From Cristatella mucedo (Eukaryota; Bryozoa; Phylactolaemata; Cristatellidae), in assembly GCA_009760855.2 (NCBI GenBank), contig WPIO01000118.1, forward strand, positions 594,001 through 658,000: a stretch of DNA of 64,000 nucleotides, read 5' to 3'. Every line of letters starts with the position of its first letter. Positions within the stretch are counted from its first letter, which is position 1. Below are positions 22,373-33,300 of the stretch, one piece after another. The notes beneath the pieces are model-generated. The model ran no database searches and was not told the origin of the DNA. It worked only from the letters and a program-made list of their open reading frames with translations. The position numbers were made by a program, and so were the translations under genes.

Positions 22373-22679
22373 CTTTTGTACTCTCTCTTTCATTCTCGTT
22401 CTTTTTCGCTCTTCTCGCTCGCTCTTTCTCTCTCTTTTTTGCTTTTGACGCCTCGCTTCCGAATATGGCTGTTCTTTATAAGCAAGTGACCTTTCTAAAA
22501 CTTGTCTGAATAGTTCCACTCTCAATTACTGTAAGTTTTAGTAAATAGAACTGCAGATTTTTGGGCATTCTCTTGTCATTATGCCGCTGCCAATTTAGTA
22601 GAATTATTTGTCTCACGTCGGCCTGGTCGATTACATAGGACAGCATTTAGTGGGTCCCTGTGATTCGTCCTTCACTTGC

Positions 22680-22905
22680 TTATGCTCGCTGACACTGTGC
22701 ATGCTGCCACTAACCACATTTGCATGCTGACCCTGTACATGTCACCCCTAACCAAGTTATTCATCTTGTTTGTTTTTCAAGCATGATTTTACTTACCATT
22801 TAATTGCATTTCCCTTTGCAGCAAATGTAAAGCGCCTAGAAAGAGATTGAGTTCTCTGGGGGCGCTTTATCAAGTACATTATTATTATTAATATTATTAT
22901 TATCT
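22680..22905 (+). mobile_element. L2 3' end with (ATT)n
   Basis: 'gcatgctgaccctgtacatg', 'gcaaatgtaaagcgcctaga' and 'gttctctgggggcgctttat', then ATT repeats. Close to the L2 3' end at 10.6-10.78 kb and one of the younger-looking tails. Confidence 0.8.
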
Positions 22906-23765
22906 TCCGGAAGCTGACTTGATGCTATGAAATGCCAATAGCTTGCAATGAAAAGCATTCAATTGTGGCAACAGCGGTTGTCAAAATAATTATGAAGCAA
23001 ACAGATTATGTGAATTACGGAGATGCCTGGAAAGAAGCTTTCATTGGAAAATAAGCATGGCTATGTAAAGCCTGCGGGGATAACAGCTGAGCACCGGGGA
23101 CGGTGTAAGTTCCCTTACACTTACTATTTATTTACCCATCGCAAGCGTAAATGTTCTTCTTGAAATATTAGTAAAATTGCTGAATAATAGAAAAAATTTA
23201 GGCTGTTGACTTGAATACATATATCTGACAAAGCCCGGTTGAGCATTTTCGGTGGTTTGTACCGCCGCGTGACCAGGTTTTTCATGGACAAGACCTGCTG
23301 CCTTTTCTTGTGCTGAAACTGCAGGAAAACATTGTTGCTTTCAGTAGATACCGGAACAATGTAACTAAGTCTAGGGCGTTGTCGCAAAGGCCACAAGGTA
23401 AGAGACCTACACTTGACATTGTTTTTTTGGCTGCTATGTTTGAAAGAAAAGGCATGCTTGCAGCCCATTCAAGAGGCTACCTAAGACCGTGAGCCAGTGC
23501 TATTTTACTGAGGTAATTCAGAGCCTCCGCTGCAGAGCACCTGTCCTTGAAAGCATAATGCCATCGCAGCTCTTTTTCTGTGTGTTTTCAAACCACCCCT
23601 GCGCTTTACTCTGGATTTTTAAATTCGGTGGAGCAGCGTCCACAGAATCAGCATGCTGTCTGTGGTGCGTGCATAGCAGACGCGAGCACACGGGCATGTC
23701 ATTTTGAACAGACGCAGTCCTGTCAATTCAGCACCATGCTAGTGCTACCTAACGACTCCTTGGCT
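22906..23765 (+). repeat. Module M1 without coiled-coil exon
   Basis: It contains the small-exon position (about 23336-23397, 'ttgctttcag' … 'caag|gtaaga') and the segment ending 'cgagcacacgggcatgtcat'. Homology to other units stops near 23.76 kb. The coiled-coil exon and module C are missing and are replaced by unrelated DNA. Confidence 0.7.
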
Positions 23766-23769
23766 TTAG

Positions 23770-24970
23770 AGAAAATCTTTGTCATTATGCCCTCGAAAAA
23801 CCATTCCTAGTTTATCACGCTGGATACGGCTTGACCAACCACAGCGCTTCACAAACACACGAAAACCCTAGTACCAGCTCACGAAGAATTCACTCCTATC
23901 ACCACTGAATCCCTTTAACGGCAGTACAGTGCTTGGGTTGTAGGAGACTACCTGCGGCTCTCCACTAACGCCCACCTCCAGTTGCCTAGCTTTGAGCGTT
24001 TGGGATCTGACCATCTGGGTGTTGGAACAAACAGCACGCCACGAAGCCGGGTTACTGAGGTCGTGCTGATATCTCGGCCGTTCATGTACGTACCAAAACG
24101 AGTCGTCGCATCTAAATCGGCTTTATTACACGATATTTTGCCGGCCTGCGTTGCATAGGAAACCTCCTGATCTATTGGATAGCTGGGATAACCCCCATCA
24201 GCCAATACTGCATCGGGTCTATACGTATCGCTATACCACAACTTAAGTGAAAGCGCCGGCCAATAAAATTAGCCACAAGATCCGACACCCAAACCCCTAA
24301 CCGTATGAATGAGCGAGGCGCTTAGGTCACTATCTATGCATATAAGATATATGTACCGTACGCATATAACTTACGCCGCAAATATCGAGAATTTCACTGG
24401 AATGTTTGTCACCTCAGGGTCACCAAAATGTAGCAGGGTTCATGGGTACTAGCCTATTCCCGCTAGGGCCCCCTACTATCTATATCCGTTCTTGGTCGCT
24501 AATCGGGGCCTCCGGCAACAGTGGCCCAAGGGTGATCGTCCGGGTAGGCAACACTTTGTATAATACACTCGCATGCATTACACAAAGGTGGGCCAGCAAG
24601 CCTACAATGGAGGATCCTACACACAGTAAACTATAGGGGTGAAAGATAACGCCGCAAGCGAACACAAACGTATCAGTTGCTCAATCGGCTTCTGGAGTCA
24701 CGCCGTTGCACCAACTTCGTTCTAAGAGTTCAAGAGTACACCGTAAAGATCCGGCTAGTTGGGTAACTACTGGGATAGTTGGAGTCAACGTTTACCCCAG
24801 TCGAGAGCTTGTACAGAAAGAGAGCTAGCACGTCATCCCCAGTTCACTTCCTCGAACCTATTGGAGCCAACCCTGAGCTTAGCCCATCCGAGGCTAGCCT
24901 CTATGCTAGATGATGCCCGGCTTGACATATCAAATGTCAGTGGCTCCGCCTACACTAGGGTAAATTCTAC
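23770..24970. other. Anomalous 1.2-kb segment, no recognisable content
   Basis: This segment matches no array module and none of the mobile elements. It has no microsatellite and few homopolymer runs, near-even base use, and visibly more CpG than its flanks. The longest frame (97 codons, minus, 23948-24241) has no protein-like pattern. On both sides array sequence stops and restarts abruptly (about 23.76 and 24.97 kb). It looks like an insertion or replacement of foreign or artificial origin, but I cannot identify it. Confidence 0.6.
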
Positions 24971-24971
24971 T

Positions 24972-25090
24972 GCTAACCATTCAATCACGCTTCCTTTACA
25001 GCATGTGTAAAATACTTGATTTCATTGAGATTAAGAAGAGATTGGGTTCACTGAATGCTCTATAACCAATTTATCATTATTATTACCGCT
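24972..25090 (+). mobile_element. L2-like 3' tail
   Basis: 'gcttcctttacagcatgtgt', a diverged hairpin region with 'agaagagattgggttcactg' and 'tcattattattacc'. Same unit position as 6.3 and 19.75 kb. Confidence 0.6.
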
Positions 25091-25094
25091 TTCG

Positions 25095-26465
25095 ACAGAA
25101 CCGAGTAGCATAAGTAACAAAAACAATCAATGTCGGCGGACAGGTCTGAATTCTTTGACCCACATATTTTAGCATGCCTATCCCATACTTTCGAACGGAA
25201 AGAAATTCACTAACGAATCACTATACGGCTCAGACAGATTGCTAGAGAGCCTGCCAGTGTGCATACCTAAATGTAATTCACAATTGCATAACTTGTTCCC
25301 AATAATTGATTATTCATTTGCGCCTTTATGCTGCGAAAAGCTGCGAAAGCAGTAAATCAGAATGCTGGAAGCTGAGTCCGCCTGTGACTTCACCGGCATG
25401 GATAAGCATGCATCTGCAACGATGCCGTCACGCCTTAGCAAAACCTGCTTAATATATGCTTTGTGTTACGTTAACTTGGGCTAAGACATGTAGAAAAACA
25501 CTTAAAGAATGTGCACTCAGTAATCACGCATTGCAGCGGGCCAGAAAGCTGCTCGCTCCACGCATGAGTACCTCCACATGCATTGTCGCCTCGAACCAGT
25601 GAGATCTCATAGTATTTTAGCTCGTGGTTGATTGCCCCGTTCTGCAAAGCTTCCAGAAATAACATTCCTACACCAGTAACACCAATTGTCTTTTTTTGTC
25701 TCAGTACTTTCACTATACGGACTTCTTAGGAAATTAGTTTTAAGCAAGCAATTAATAAGGCAGCTGCAAAAGCAACCTCACACAGCAGATAAGCGCTGCA
25801 TCCCACGAACGACTAGATAAGTGAAACAGCTACGTCATAGAGCATGCGAAGAGAGTAGATGAATGCTTGGCACGGTTTTTTGTGTCGCTAGGAATTGGCG
25901 TACAGCTCTAAAGTACCTGGCCGCATTCTGGGCAACATTTTTTTCATGACCTGGTGCATGGTAAGACCAAAACTGATCGTTTTGTATTTGTAGTTGAAAT
26001 AGAAACGCTCACGGTTAAACCATGAATCCGAACAGATTAAAGAAATGGCAACTGCCTCAAACTGGATTTCAGTTAATAGTGGCGCCCGAAATGGCATACC
26101 ATGGTGAGGTAGTGTCGGCACTAGTCTGCTGGACTTATACATAGTGCGTATGAAGTGAGTACATTAGGGCTCATTTCAAAAAAGTTAGCTTTTTATTTCC
26201 TGTACAGGTATTACTGATAAAAGTGGCATCGTTTTTTTAGTAAAGACACATTGATCATTACATTCCCGATCGCTTCGCTTGATATCGGTGTTCTTTTTCA
26301 CGAAATAACTCTTAAAATATCAAACAATAATTGAACTTCGTATTGCCTAATCAGGAGATGCGACCAAATAAAGTGACCTACTGCGATCCGATATAATACC
26401 AGAGGGCTGCCAAAGTCAGATGGATTTGAAGCATCTTAAACAGTCTGTCCATGCATGCCCTGATT
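25095..26465 (+). repeat. Array modules D, F and G, copy 4
   Basis: D ('cccatactttcgaacggaaa', about 25183), F ('tttcactatacggacttctt', about 25710) and G ('aggagatgcgaccaaataaa', about 26353). No gene recognised. Confidence 0.7.
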
Positions 26466-26514
26466 CGTATAATGTTTTGATTAATTTTATTTGTAATGTC
26501 TCCATGCCATAGCT

Positions 26515-26605
26515 TGTTGAATAATAGGAGTAATAATAAATAATTTGAATAACAGCACTTTCGGAGAACTAAATATTTTCCTAGGCACTGAACATGTACT
26601 GTAGA
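26515..26605 (-). mobile_element. Diverged L2 3' tail
   Basis: 'taataggagtaataataaat', 'agcactttcggagaactaaa' and 'ttttcctaggcactgaacat' read as a minus-strand L2 3' end. Confidence 0.5.
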
Positions 26606-26675
26606 AGAATGGCTTGAAACAGGTTTTAGTACTCAACCTTTTTGTTTGATGTGCCACTAACAGTCCCTGGCGAGA

Positions 26676-26816
26676 GAAAGAGAGAGAACGGGAGAAAGAA
26701 ATGGAAAAGAAAGGAGAGATAGTGAGGCAGACCTGGAGGAAGGGAAGAGAGCATAAGAGAAGAGAATGAAAAGAGAGAGAGGGAGAGGAAGAGAGAGAGG
26801 GAGAGAGAGAGATGAC
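26676..26816. repeat. (GA)n microsatellite, interrupted
   Basis: A GA-rich tract in the same context as 1-240. Confidence 0.9.
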
Positions 26817-27765
26817 AAAAGAGGGCAGACACAGTCATGCACGCTTAACTCACATTTATTTTATATACATACACCACCAGCAATAGGTTTGCGGGTCTTC
26901 CTCTCTTCTAAGTAAGGTCTATGTATCTCAGTCGATAGATTTTGGAAATATTGTGAATTTTCAGCAGATAGAGTAGAATGTGTTTTCTTTCATCAACTAT
27001 CAACGATGATTATTCTTTCGATAGGTAACTTATAGTTCAGGAGAACTTCTGGACACTGTGCCTGAGATATCTTAAATCAGGCCTATCTGTTGATGCCTCT
27101 TAAGCAACCGCATAACTCAAGATACTGATGGCCGGCTGCGGATCAGTACTTTAGTGGCTGATCTGAAAGTATTACTCCAATCACTCGTTTGCCTGCTACA
27201 CGATAATAATGACAGAACAATATCCTAGCCTAGCTGATTGTTTGTGTTATTGCTTTTTAATAGGATGTGGCCTTCGTGTTCTGGGTTGCATTTTCATACG
27301 TAATTTTTCTAATAGAAGGTGAAACGTCCTGAAGTGCTACCACACTGACGAAATTGGGTAGACGCCCAGTGACCTTAACAGTAACTGGCAGATTGTGCAC
27401 GACATATGCTTGCAGTTAAAGCAGCTATGGCTAAGAGAGACCTGCCTTCAAAATTTTGTGAAGGGCTATCTGTGGTCTTACAATCTCGAAAAGATTAGCA
27501 ACTCGAGGGATAAGTGCGAGTGCTTTCCCAATACAGCGTTTGAAAAATGTCAGCACTAGGAGCAACGAAGAACCGGCCTGCGTAAGGATTCCCACCAGCT
27601 TCCGGCTGCAGAAATTGAGTGCCTGATTTCTACCCGCTAGAGTCAAGGCCAAAACACTCAGTTTTAGCACCGGCGCGATCTGCTACAATCAGGTGGTGAG
27701 GCGGAGGCTAAGCGAACGCTGGCTTACGGCAAGGGCAGCAATGAAAGCTTCCGGCCTTAATGTTC
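26817..27765 (+). repeat. Array module E, copy 2
   Basis: Matches 241-900 ('gaagtgctaccacactgacg' at about 27331). Its right end (27.43-27.58 kb) also matches 42.96-43.1 kb. No coding content recognised. Confidence 0.7.
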
Positions 27766-27860
27766 GTTAATGCTTTCTATGCAGCATCTGTAGAACGCCT
27801 AGAAATATATTTAGTTCTCTTACCCCGCTATACAAATGTATTATTATTTTTATTACCGCG
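27766..27860 (+). mobile_element. Solo L2 3' tail
   Basis: 'ctatgcagcatctgtagaac', 'gcctagaaatatatttagtt' and a (TTA)-rich end. Homologous to the tail at 43.21-43.30 kb in the same unit position. Confidence 0.65.
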
Positions 27861-28079
27861 TAAAGTAAAGCACGCCTTATTCAAGGCGTCGTCTGCATGT
27901 TCTAAAGAAGCTTTGACTGCATGAATATATACCTACGTCCAGAAATTAAGAATTTCGAAATCATCTTAACTTGAAAAACAACCAAATTTCTTTAACGAGA
28001 GGGATCATATCAATTTTATGATTAAGAGAACCAAGCTTCATAGGTAAACTGGAAAGCTTAAACCTGAAAATTGGCTTGA

Positions 28080-28093
28080 CAAGCCACTCTCAC

Positions 28094-28140
<47 letters not shown>
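28080..28140. repeat. (CT)n microsatellite, block A of unit 4
   Basis: About 48 bases of pure CT preceded by 'ggcttgacaagccactctca', the variant shared with the unit at 43.5 kb. Confidence 0.9.
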
Positions 28141-28141
<1 letters not shown>

Positions 28142-28858
28142 TCAATCTTTTGCTCTCGTACTATCTCGCTCGCTCTTTCTCTTTCTCACTATTCTCGTTC
28201 GCTCTCCGCCTCTCTCTATTTTTCAAAGCCTCTTCATGAAAAATATGAATGTCCTGTTATCACAAAAAGACCTTTCCTAAAAATGTTTAATTAATTTGGC
28301 TATCAAGCCGTCAAAGTTTTAATTGCAAAAAAATTCAAATTCTTGGTCGTGCTGGGATCATGATACCCCAGCCAATTTAGTCGAAGTATTTATGTCACAC
28401 CGTCGTTGCCAATGTGTGCCTGCTAGACGTTCTCCTCGTGCTATTAAATGCCAACAGCTTCCAAAGAAAAGCGGTCAAGTTTGGCTACGGCAGCCATCTA
28501 GCATATTTTATGAAGCAACTTACTTTGTGAAGTACTAAGAAGCCCGGCCAAAATTCTCGGAAAATTAGTATGGCTAGATGCCCGCTGGGAAGTAATTCCA
28601 AACAGCGTAGTTTTCCTTATACACGCTGTTCATTTACCAATCGCAAGCTCTAATATTACTCCTGAAATATTAGTAAAATAGCAGAATGTAAAGATAACAG
28701 CTCATGCTGTTGACTTAAAAACGCCTATCTAACGAACTGCGGTCGAGCACTTTTGCAGGTCAATACCGCCACGTGACTTGGGCTTTCACTGCAAAGCCCC
28801 GCTGCCTCTGGTTGGGCTGACGCTGTAAGGAAATAAGTAGTGCTGTCGCTGCTTCCAG

Positions 28859-28903
28859 TCGGTAACGGAACACAATCTAAGGCACTGTCGGCGAGCCTAC
28901 CAG
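28859..28903 (+). other. Putative small exon of coiled-coil gene copy 4
   Basis: A 45-bp segment between 'tcgctgcttccag' and 'ccag|gtagga', lying after an E-box ('ccgccacgtgact', about 28768). Same length as the exon of copy 6 and 7-8 bases shorter than in copies 1, 3 and 5, defining an M1 subtype. Probably leader rather than coding. Confidence 0.45.
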
Positions 28904-29446
28904 GTAGGAAGTCTGCACATGCCATTTTCATGAAGCTAGCTCGTTGAGAAAAGGATTGGTAGTTGCCAATTGAAGATGCTTCTCCAGGCATTGAGCAAGC
29001 ATGATTTTTGCTGAGCTCATTCCTGGCCTCCGCTGCACGCCACCGCTCAGTGAAAGCATGTGGCCGCCGCCGGTATCTCTGTACGCTCCTCCGACCAGCC
29101 CCTACACTCCACTTCACATATTCAATCTTGAGGGTGCAGCATCCGCGGAGTGAGGATACAGTCGTTTGCGCATGCGTCGTTCGCAAGAGCACAAGGTCGT
29201 GTCATTGTATACAGGGGCAGTCTTGTCCATTTGGCGCCTCGCTTGTGCAACTGTTAGTAATCCCGCTTGCTAGAATACTCAAGGATGCTAAACCGTGCGC
29301 GAAACTGACAGTTTTTTCACCAGGAAAGCATTGGCAAGCGAACGACAATTGGTTTAAAATAAGTCTTCTTTCGCCTGCCTCCTTGCAGGACGGCAAAAGC
29401 TGCCGCTGCCACTGCTGGTTGCCTTGCGAAGGACGAAAAGCAGAAG

Positions 29447-29773
29447 ATGGCCAAAGAAGAAAAGCATAGGCCGGCAGACAGAGATGAGAAGCTGACTGAA
29501 GATATGCTGAAGATGGCTATTGAAAAGCAGAAGCACGCCAAAGACAAGCTGGAGCTCGCTGAGATAAAGAATAAGCTCGCCGAAGATAAGCTGAAGCTCG
29601 CTGTAGACAATGAAAACTTAGCTGAAGATATTCTGAAGCTATCTAAAGAAAAGAAAGAGTTGGCTGAAAGAAAGTGTGAGGTAGCTGAAAAAATAATAGC
29701 GCTGGCTGAGGAAATGCTAAGGTCGGCCTTCGAATCGGCTGGTGGAGACTTAATAACAGCAGAAGCGCTCTGA
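29447..29773 (+). CDS. Heptad-repeat coiled-coil protein, array copy 4
   Basis: An open frame of 108 residues. The core shows an almost perfect seven-residue period ('KLAEDKLKLAVDNENLAED'), encoded by ~21-bp DNA repeats (AAGCTNGCTGAAGA type). The C-terminus differs from copies 1 and 3: the ancestral stop is lost and the frame runs into 'LRSAFESAGGDL', a tail shared with copy 6. The 3' splice site 'cctccttgcag' ends at 29388. Here the frame is also open from the splice site to the ATG (Ala-rich), so an upstream start cannot be excluded for this copy. AATAAA at 29990. Confidence 0.6.
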   Translation: MAKEEKHRPADRDEKLTEDMLKMAIEKQKHAKDKLELAEIKNKLAEDKLKLAVDNENLAEDILKLSKEKKELAERKCEVAEKIIALAEEMLRSAFESAGGDLITAEAL

Positions 29774-29989
29774 CATTCGGCAAACGCTTCCTTAAAAACC
29801 TCGACAGCTAGCTCTACGACTGCCGCTGCTGCTGCTGCTGTCTGTGCAACCGCAGCAGCTGACAAAACTGGAGCAGCAGCAGCAGGCCCGAGGGTAGACT
29901 CTAGAAGCACTTTAGGCGACGAAGCTACCTCTGCGAGGCGCTTACCTCGGGCAGTCGCGGGCGTGCTCACCTTCGAAGGTGCCTAAGTG

Positions 29990-29995
29990 AATAAA
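29990..29995 (+). terminator. Poly(A) signal of coiled-coil gene copy 4
   Basis: AATAAA about 220 bases after the stop codon, in the conserved context. Confidence 0.6.
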
Positions 29996-29999
29996 GTTT

Positions 30000-30785
30000 T
30001 TCGTGGCCACTTGCGAATTCCTAATTTTGCAAGGTCCGCTGAAGCAAGTGACCAGATTTTAAACGCTAAGCAGTGCGACCGCCACTGTGTGCAACGTGAA
30101 AATAAAGTCAAATAATCCGAGCAGAGCTGTCGCTGAGCAAGAAGGTGCTGGGTCACTTGCAGAGTTACTTTGATAGCCATTCTGCTATATAGTTTAAACT
30201 AGCTTAAAATATTATATACTATATTCTGCAATCGAGGGTAGTTTACGAGAACTACCCTCGATTGCGTGAGTCTTACAGAGCTCGCGAATGACCACAGGGT
30301 ATGCGGTGCTTGAATTGCTAGGATGCGCGAGGCGAAGCTATTCATAGACATAGAGATATCATATATGACGTGAGACAAAGAGAAATCCGATCGAAGAGGT
30401 CATTCGCCGTCGACGTTCATCGCTGAGCTCGCCTCTACCTTTATATGCTTTCGCTCTTTGCTTTGGATTTCCAATGCAAGTATTACCGAGAGCCTCGCTG
30501 TTTTTTAGTAAAGCCGTCTCGAACACTATTTAGCATCCACCTCTTAGCTTGATCTCTCTGCTCTTGTTAACGCAATCACGCTTAAAGTCTCAATCCGCAA
30601 TGAAACAATGCATTTTGCGATCGGGATAAGCGATCAAGTAAATATACCTACTGTGATCCAAAATAATATTAGAAAGCTTACTCAGATCAGTTGGAAGGAC
30701 CATAAAGCGTCTGTCCGTGCATTCTCCAATCCACCGTAAAAACATAAGGTCGTCACTCGGATACGAAAGAGGTAAGGGGAAACGT
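30000..30785 (+). repeat. Array modules C and G, unit 4
   Basis: C ('cgattgcgtgagtcttacag', about 30260) is followed directly by G (30.46-30.74 kb) without D or F. The same C-G junction occurs at 46.07 kb, marking the second unit type. Confidence 0.65.
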
Positions 30786-30802
30786 CAAGAAACACCTTTA
30801 CA

Positions 30803-31658
30803 ATATGTGTTCATGGTACCTTTCAGAAGACAAATATGTTAGAACTGGGATCGGAAGTTCTGGCGACTTCCATATGAAAGAAAATTGGTTTTGCCTACCG
30901 CGCCTAATCCGGATGTAAACTAGAAGCAACAAATCTACGAATAAAAAATTGTACCGTTCTCCGTATCATATGCGACTTGTATCCCAACTTTTCGAAACTT
31001 GGCAGATTGCTAAAGGTTTTTGGAGCTTGTTGAGGTGCATAGTTGCAACTTTTATGCAGCTTCATTTTCAGGGTTGGTTGGTGCCTTATAAATTAAAGAA
31101 CTCAACTGATATTTCACGTATCGGAATGAAATTTGAAATTTGAGTTAGGCTCTTCTTTTTTCAACCTAGTTTTTAATATTTTTTATTTCAGTTTGATACA
31201 TTTGTCTGTATCCGTCATCAAACGTCCTGAAGCTTTATTATTCGTAATCAACAAATTGTATCAAACCGAAATCAAAAATATTAGAAACTATGGTAAAAAA
31301 AAGCAGAGCTCAACTCACATTTCAAATTTCACTCCAATTCGTCAAATATTAGTTTTTATTTAATTTACAAGGCATCAACAAACCCTGGAAATGAAGCTGT
31401 ATAAAAGTCACAAGTATGCACCTCACCTAGCAACAAGCATCTATCGCGATCTACCAAGGTTCGACAAGTTGGGATACAAGTCGCATATGATGCAGAGATC
31501 GGTAAATCTTTTATTTGTAGATTTTTTGCTTCCAGTTTGCATCCGGGTTGAGCGTGGTATACATAAAAAAAAATTTCCTTTTATGCGGAAGTCGTCAGAA
31601 CTTCCAATCCCAGTGCTAACATATTTGTCTTTCGAGAGGTACCATAAACCCATATTCG
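30803..31658. mobile_element. Foldback element: ~400-bp inverted repeats around a 45-bp centre
   Basis: The left arm (about 30803-31205) and right arm (about 31251-31658) are reverse complements at roughly 80-85% by eye. Outer match: 'catggtacctttcagaagac' against the complement of 'gtctttcgagaggtaccata'. Inner match: 'tttcagtttgatacatttgt' against 'acaaattgtatcaaaccgaa'. It sits between G and H, so it inserted into the array. A single arm plus centre occurs at 56.19-56.56 kb. No transposase seen, so it would be a non-autonomous foldback-type element. Confidence 0.75.
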
Positions 31659-31664
31659 ATTGTC

Positions 31665-31932
31665 GGACAAATTGTATTGCTATTTTCTTTACTTTCCCCC
31701 TTAAGTTAGCACAAACTAAACGAACGCACAGTATGACGTGGCTCTCCAAGAGCGGCTATCTTATAAATCAGCTTCATAGCAATGATGACAATATTCGCTT
31801 GAAAGCATCGTTTTAATGAAGAATATACGAATGATACTAGCTCATGCCAGCGAAAATCATGGAGAACTCTATAATTGCTTTGCAATATGGGCCGGAAGGG
31901 TGTCTGCTCTCTCTTTTGTCGCTGGTAAACTG

Positions 31933-31986
<54 letters not shown>

Positions 31987-32650
31987 CACCCCACTGACGG
32001 GAGATCGGGCAGTTCTTTTTGACGCAGTAGAATCTGTATAAAGGGAAAGTGGAAAGCTGTTTGTGTCTTATAATAAAATGCTTTCAGCAAGTACCAGCAG
32101 TGCGACGCTAAATGGCTTTCATTTTGAAACGGTTTGTTTTGCTGTTCTCGTTGATAGTTTGGCATACATTGTACTACTTTGAGGAGCATTCTTTGATAAA
32201 AAAAAGATTTGTATATTTTAATATTTACTACTTGCCAGATTCCGATTTCATTAATTCCTAATCTATGACACAGCATTCATCATTCGCTTTTATACTGATG
32301 ATAGCTCTCTTGCTCACGGTCTGCTCCGTAATGAAATAGCGTTACCTTCCACCCATTGAAAGTACACACTTGCTTTAAAAAATTGCCTCTTGCAGGAGCC
32401 TAGCTTTCACGGTTCTCATTAGTAAAGTGCACATGCTTCTTAATAAACCTACTTCCAGCGTCGTTTTTACAGAAAACAAGTCAAGTAAAGTAAAGCACAC
32501 ATTCAAGACCTCAGTAGCCAGTGGCAGTAAAGCCTTGGCGGGTTACATTTTCACTTGCGTAACGCAATAAAGAATTTCTGAGAGCTATTTAGCTTGAACG
32601 GAAACTAAATCTCTACAATAAAACGGCTGCAGATCGATTTTGGAGCTGCC
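31665..32650 (+). repeat. Array module H, unit 4, with (TA)n at 31937-31984
   Basis: 'atcttataaatcagcttcat' (about 31758), 'actgacgggagatcgggcag' (about 31992) and 'gattttggagctgcctttct'. The (TA)24 tract replaces the short sequence found here in other copies. Confidence 0.7.
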
Positions 32651-32654
32651 TTTC

Positions 32655-32669
32655 TCTTGCTCTCTCGTA

Positions 32670-32725
<56 letters not shown>
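32655..32725. repeat. (CT)n microsatellite, block A of unit 5
   Basis: CT repeats with a TTTCTC interruption. The usual lead-in sequence before the tract is deleted here. Confidence 0.9.
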
Positions 32726-32728
<3 letters not shown>

Positions 32729-32749
32729 TCCCTCTTTTCTTCTCGTTCT

Positions 32750-33300
32750 TGTTCTTCGCTATTCTCGCTCGCTCTTACTCTCACTTTCTTTGTTTTGAAG
32801 CCTCGCCAAGGAATAGGTGTCCTTTTATCGCCAAAAGACTTTTCCAAAAATTACCTGATTAGTTTTAATCTCAAGCCATCTACGTTTTAGGAGAAACTTA
32901 CAGATTTTGGGGCATTTTTTTATCCCGATACCGCTGCTAATTTAGTTGACGTATTTGTGTCGTCAATCGTCCAAACCGATTTATACCTGCCGGAAATAGT
33001 CCTCGTGCTATTAAATGCCAACAGCTTGCTATGAAAAACATTCAATTGTGGTAACAGCGGCTATCGAACAAATTTCATGAAGAACGTTGGTTTTTTGAAG
33101 TGCTAACAAGCCTGGAAAGAAACTTTCGTAGTAAAATTGGTATGGCTTTAGGAAGCCCACTGGAACAGCAGCTCACCGCCGCATACAACGTAATTTCCCT
33201 TACACATACTGTTTACTTACATATCACAGGTTTCAATTGTATTCTTGAATTATTAGTAAAATATCTACATATAAAAAAGCACAATTTAGGTTGATGACTT
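32750..33300 (+). repeat. Truncated module M1
   Basis: It matches the first 550 bases of M1 ('tcgccaaggaataggtgtcc' to 'ttgatgacttttattgacct'). It then switches abruptly to module F/G sequence. The small exon and coiled-coil exon are deleted, consistent with recombination between units. Confidence 0.65.

Noticed and set aside
23948-24241. 97-codon minus-strand frame in the anomalous segment
   Set aside because: No recognisable motif; length is within chance expectation for this composition.
29317-29970. 217-codon minus-strand frame opposite coiled-coil copy 4 (and similar at 4911-5171, 18543-18794, 39587-39916, 45171-45410)
   Set aside because: Ser/Phe/Leu-rich antisense shadows of the AAGCTNGCTGAA repeats; no family pattern, and the sense strand has the splice site and poly(A) signal.
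31937-31984. (TA)n tract as an origin or transposon end
   Set aside because: A plain dinucleotide microsatellite inside module H; no other supporting structure.
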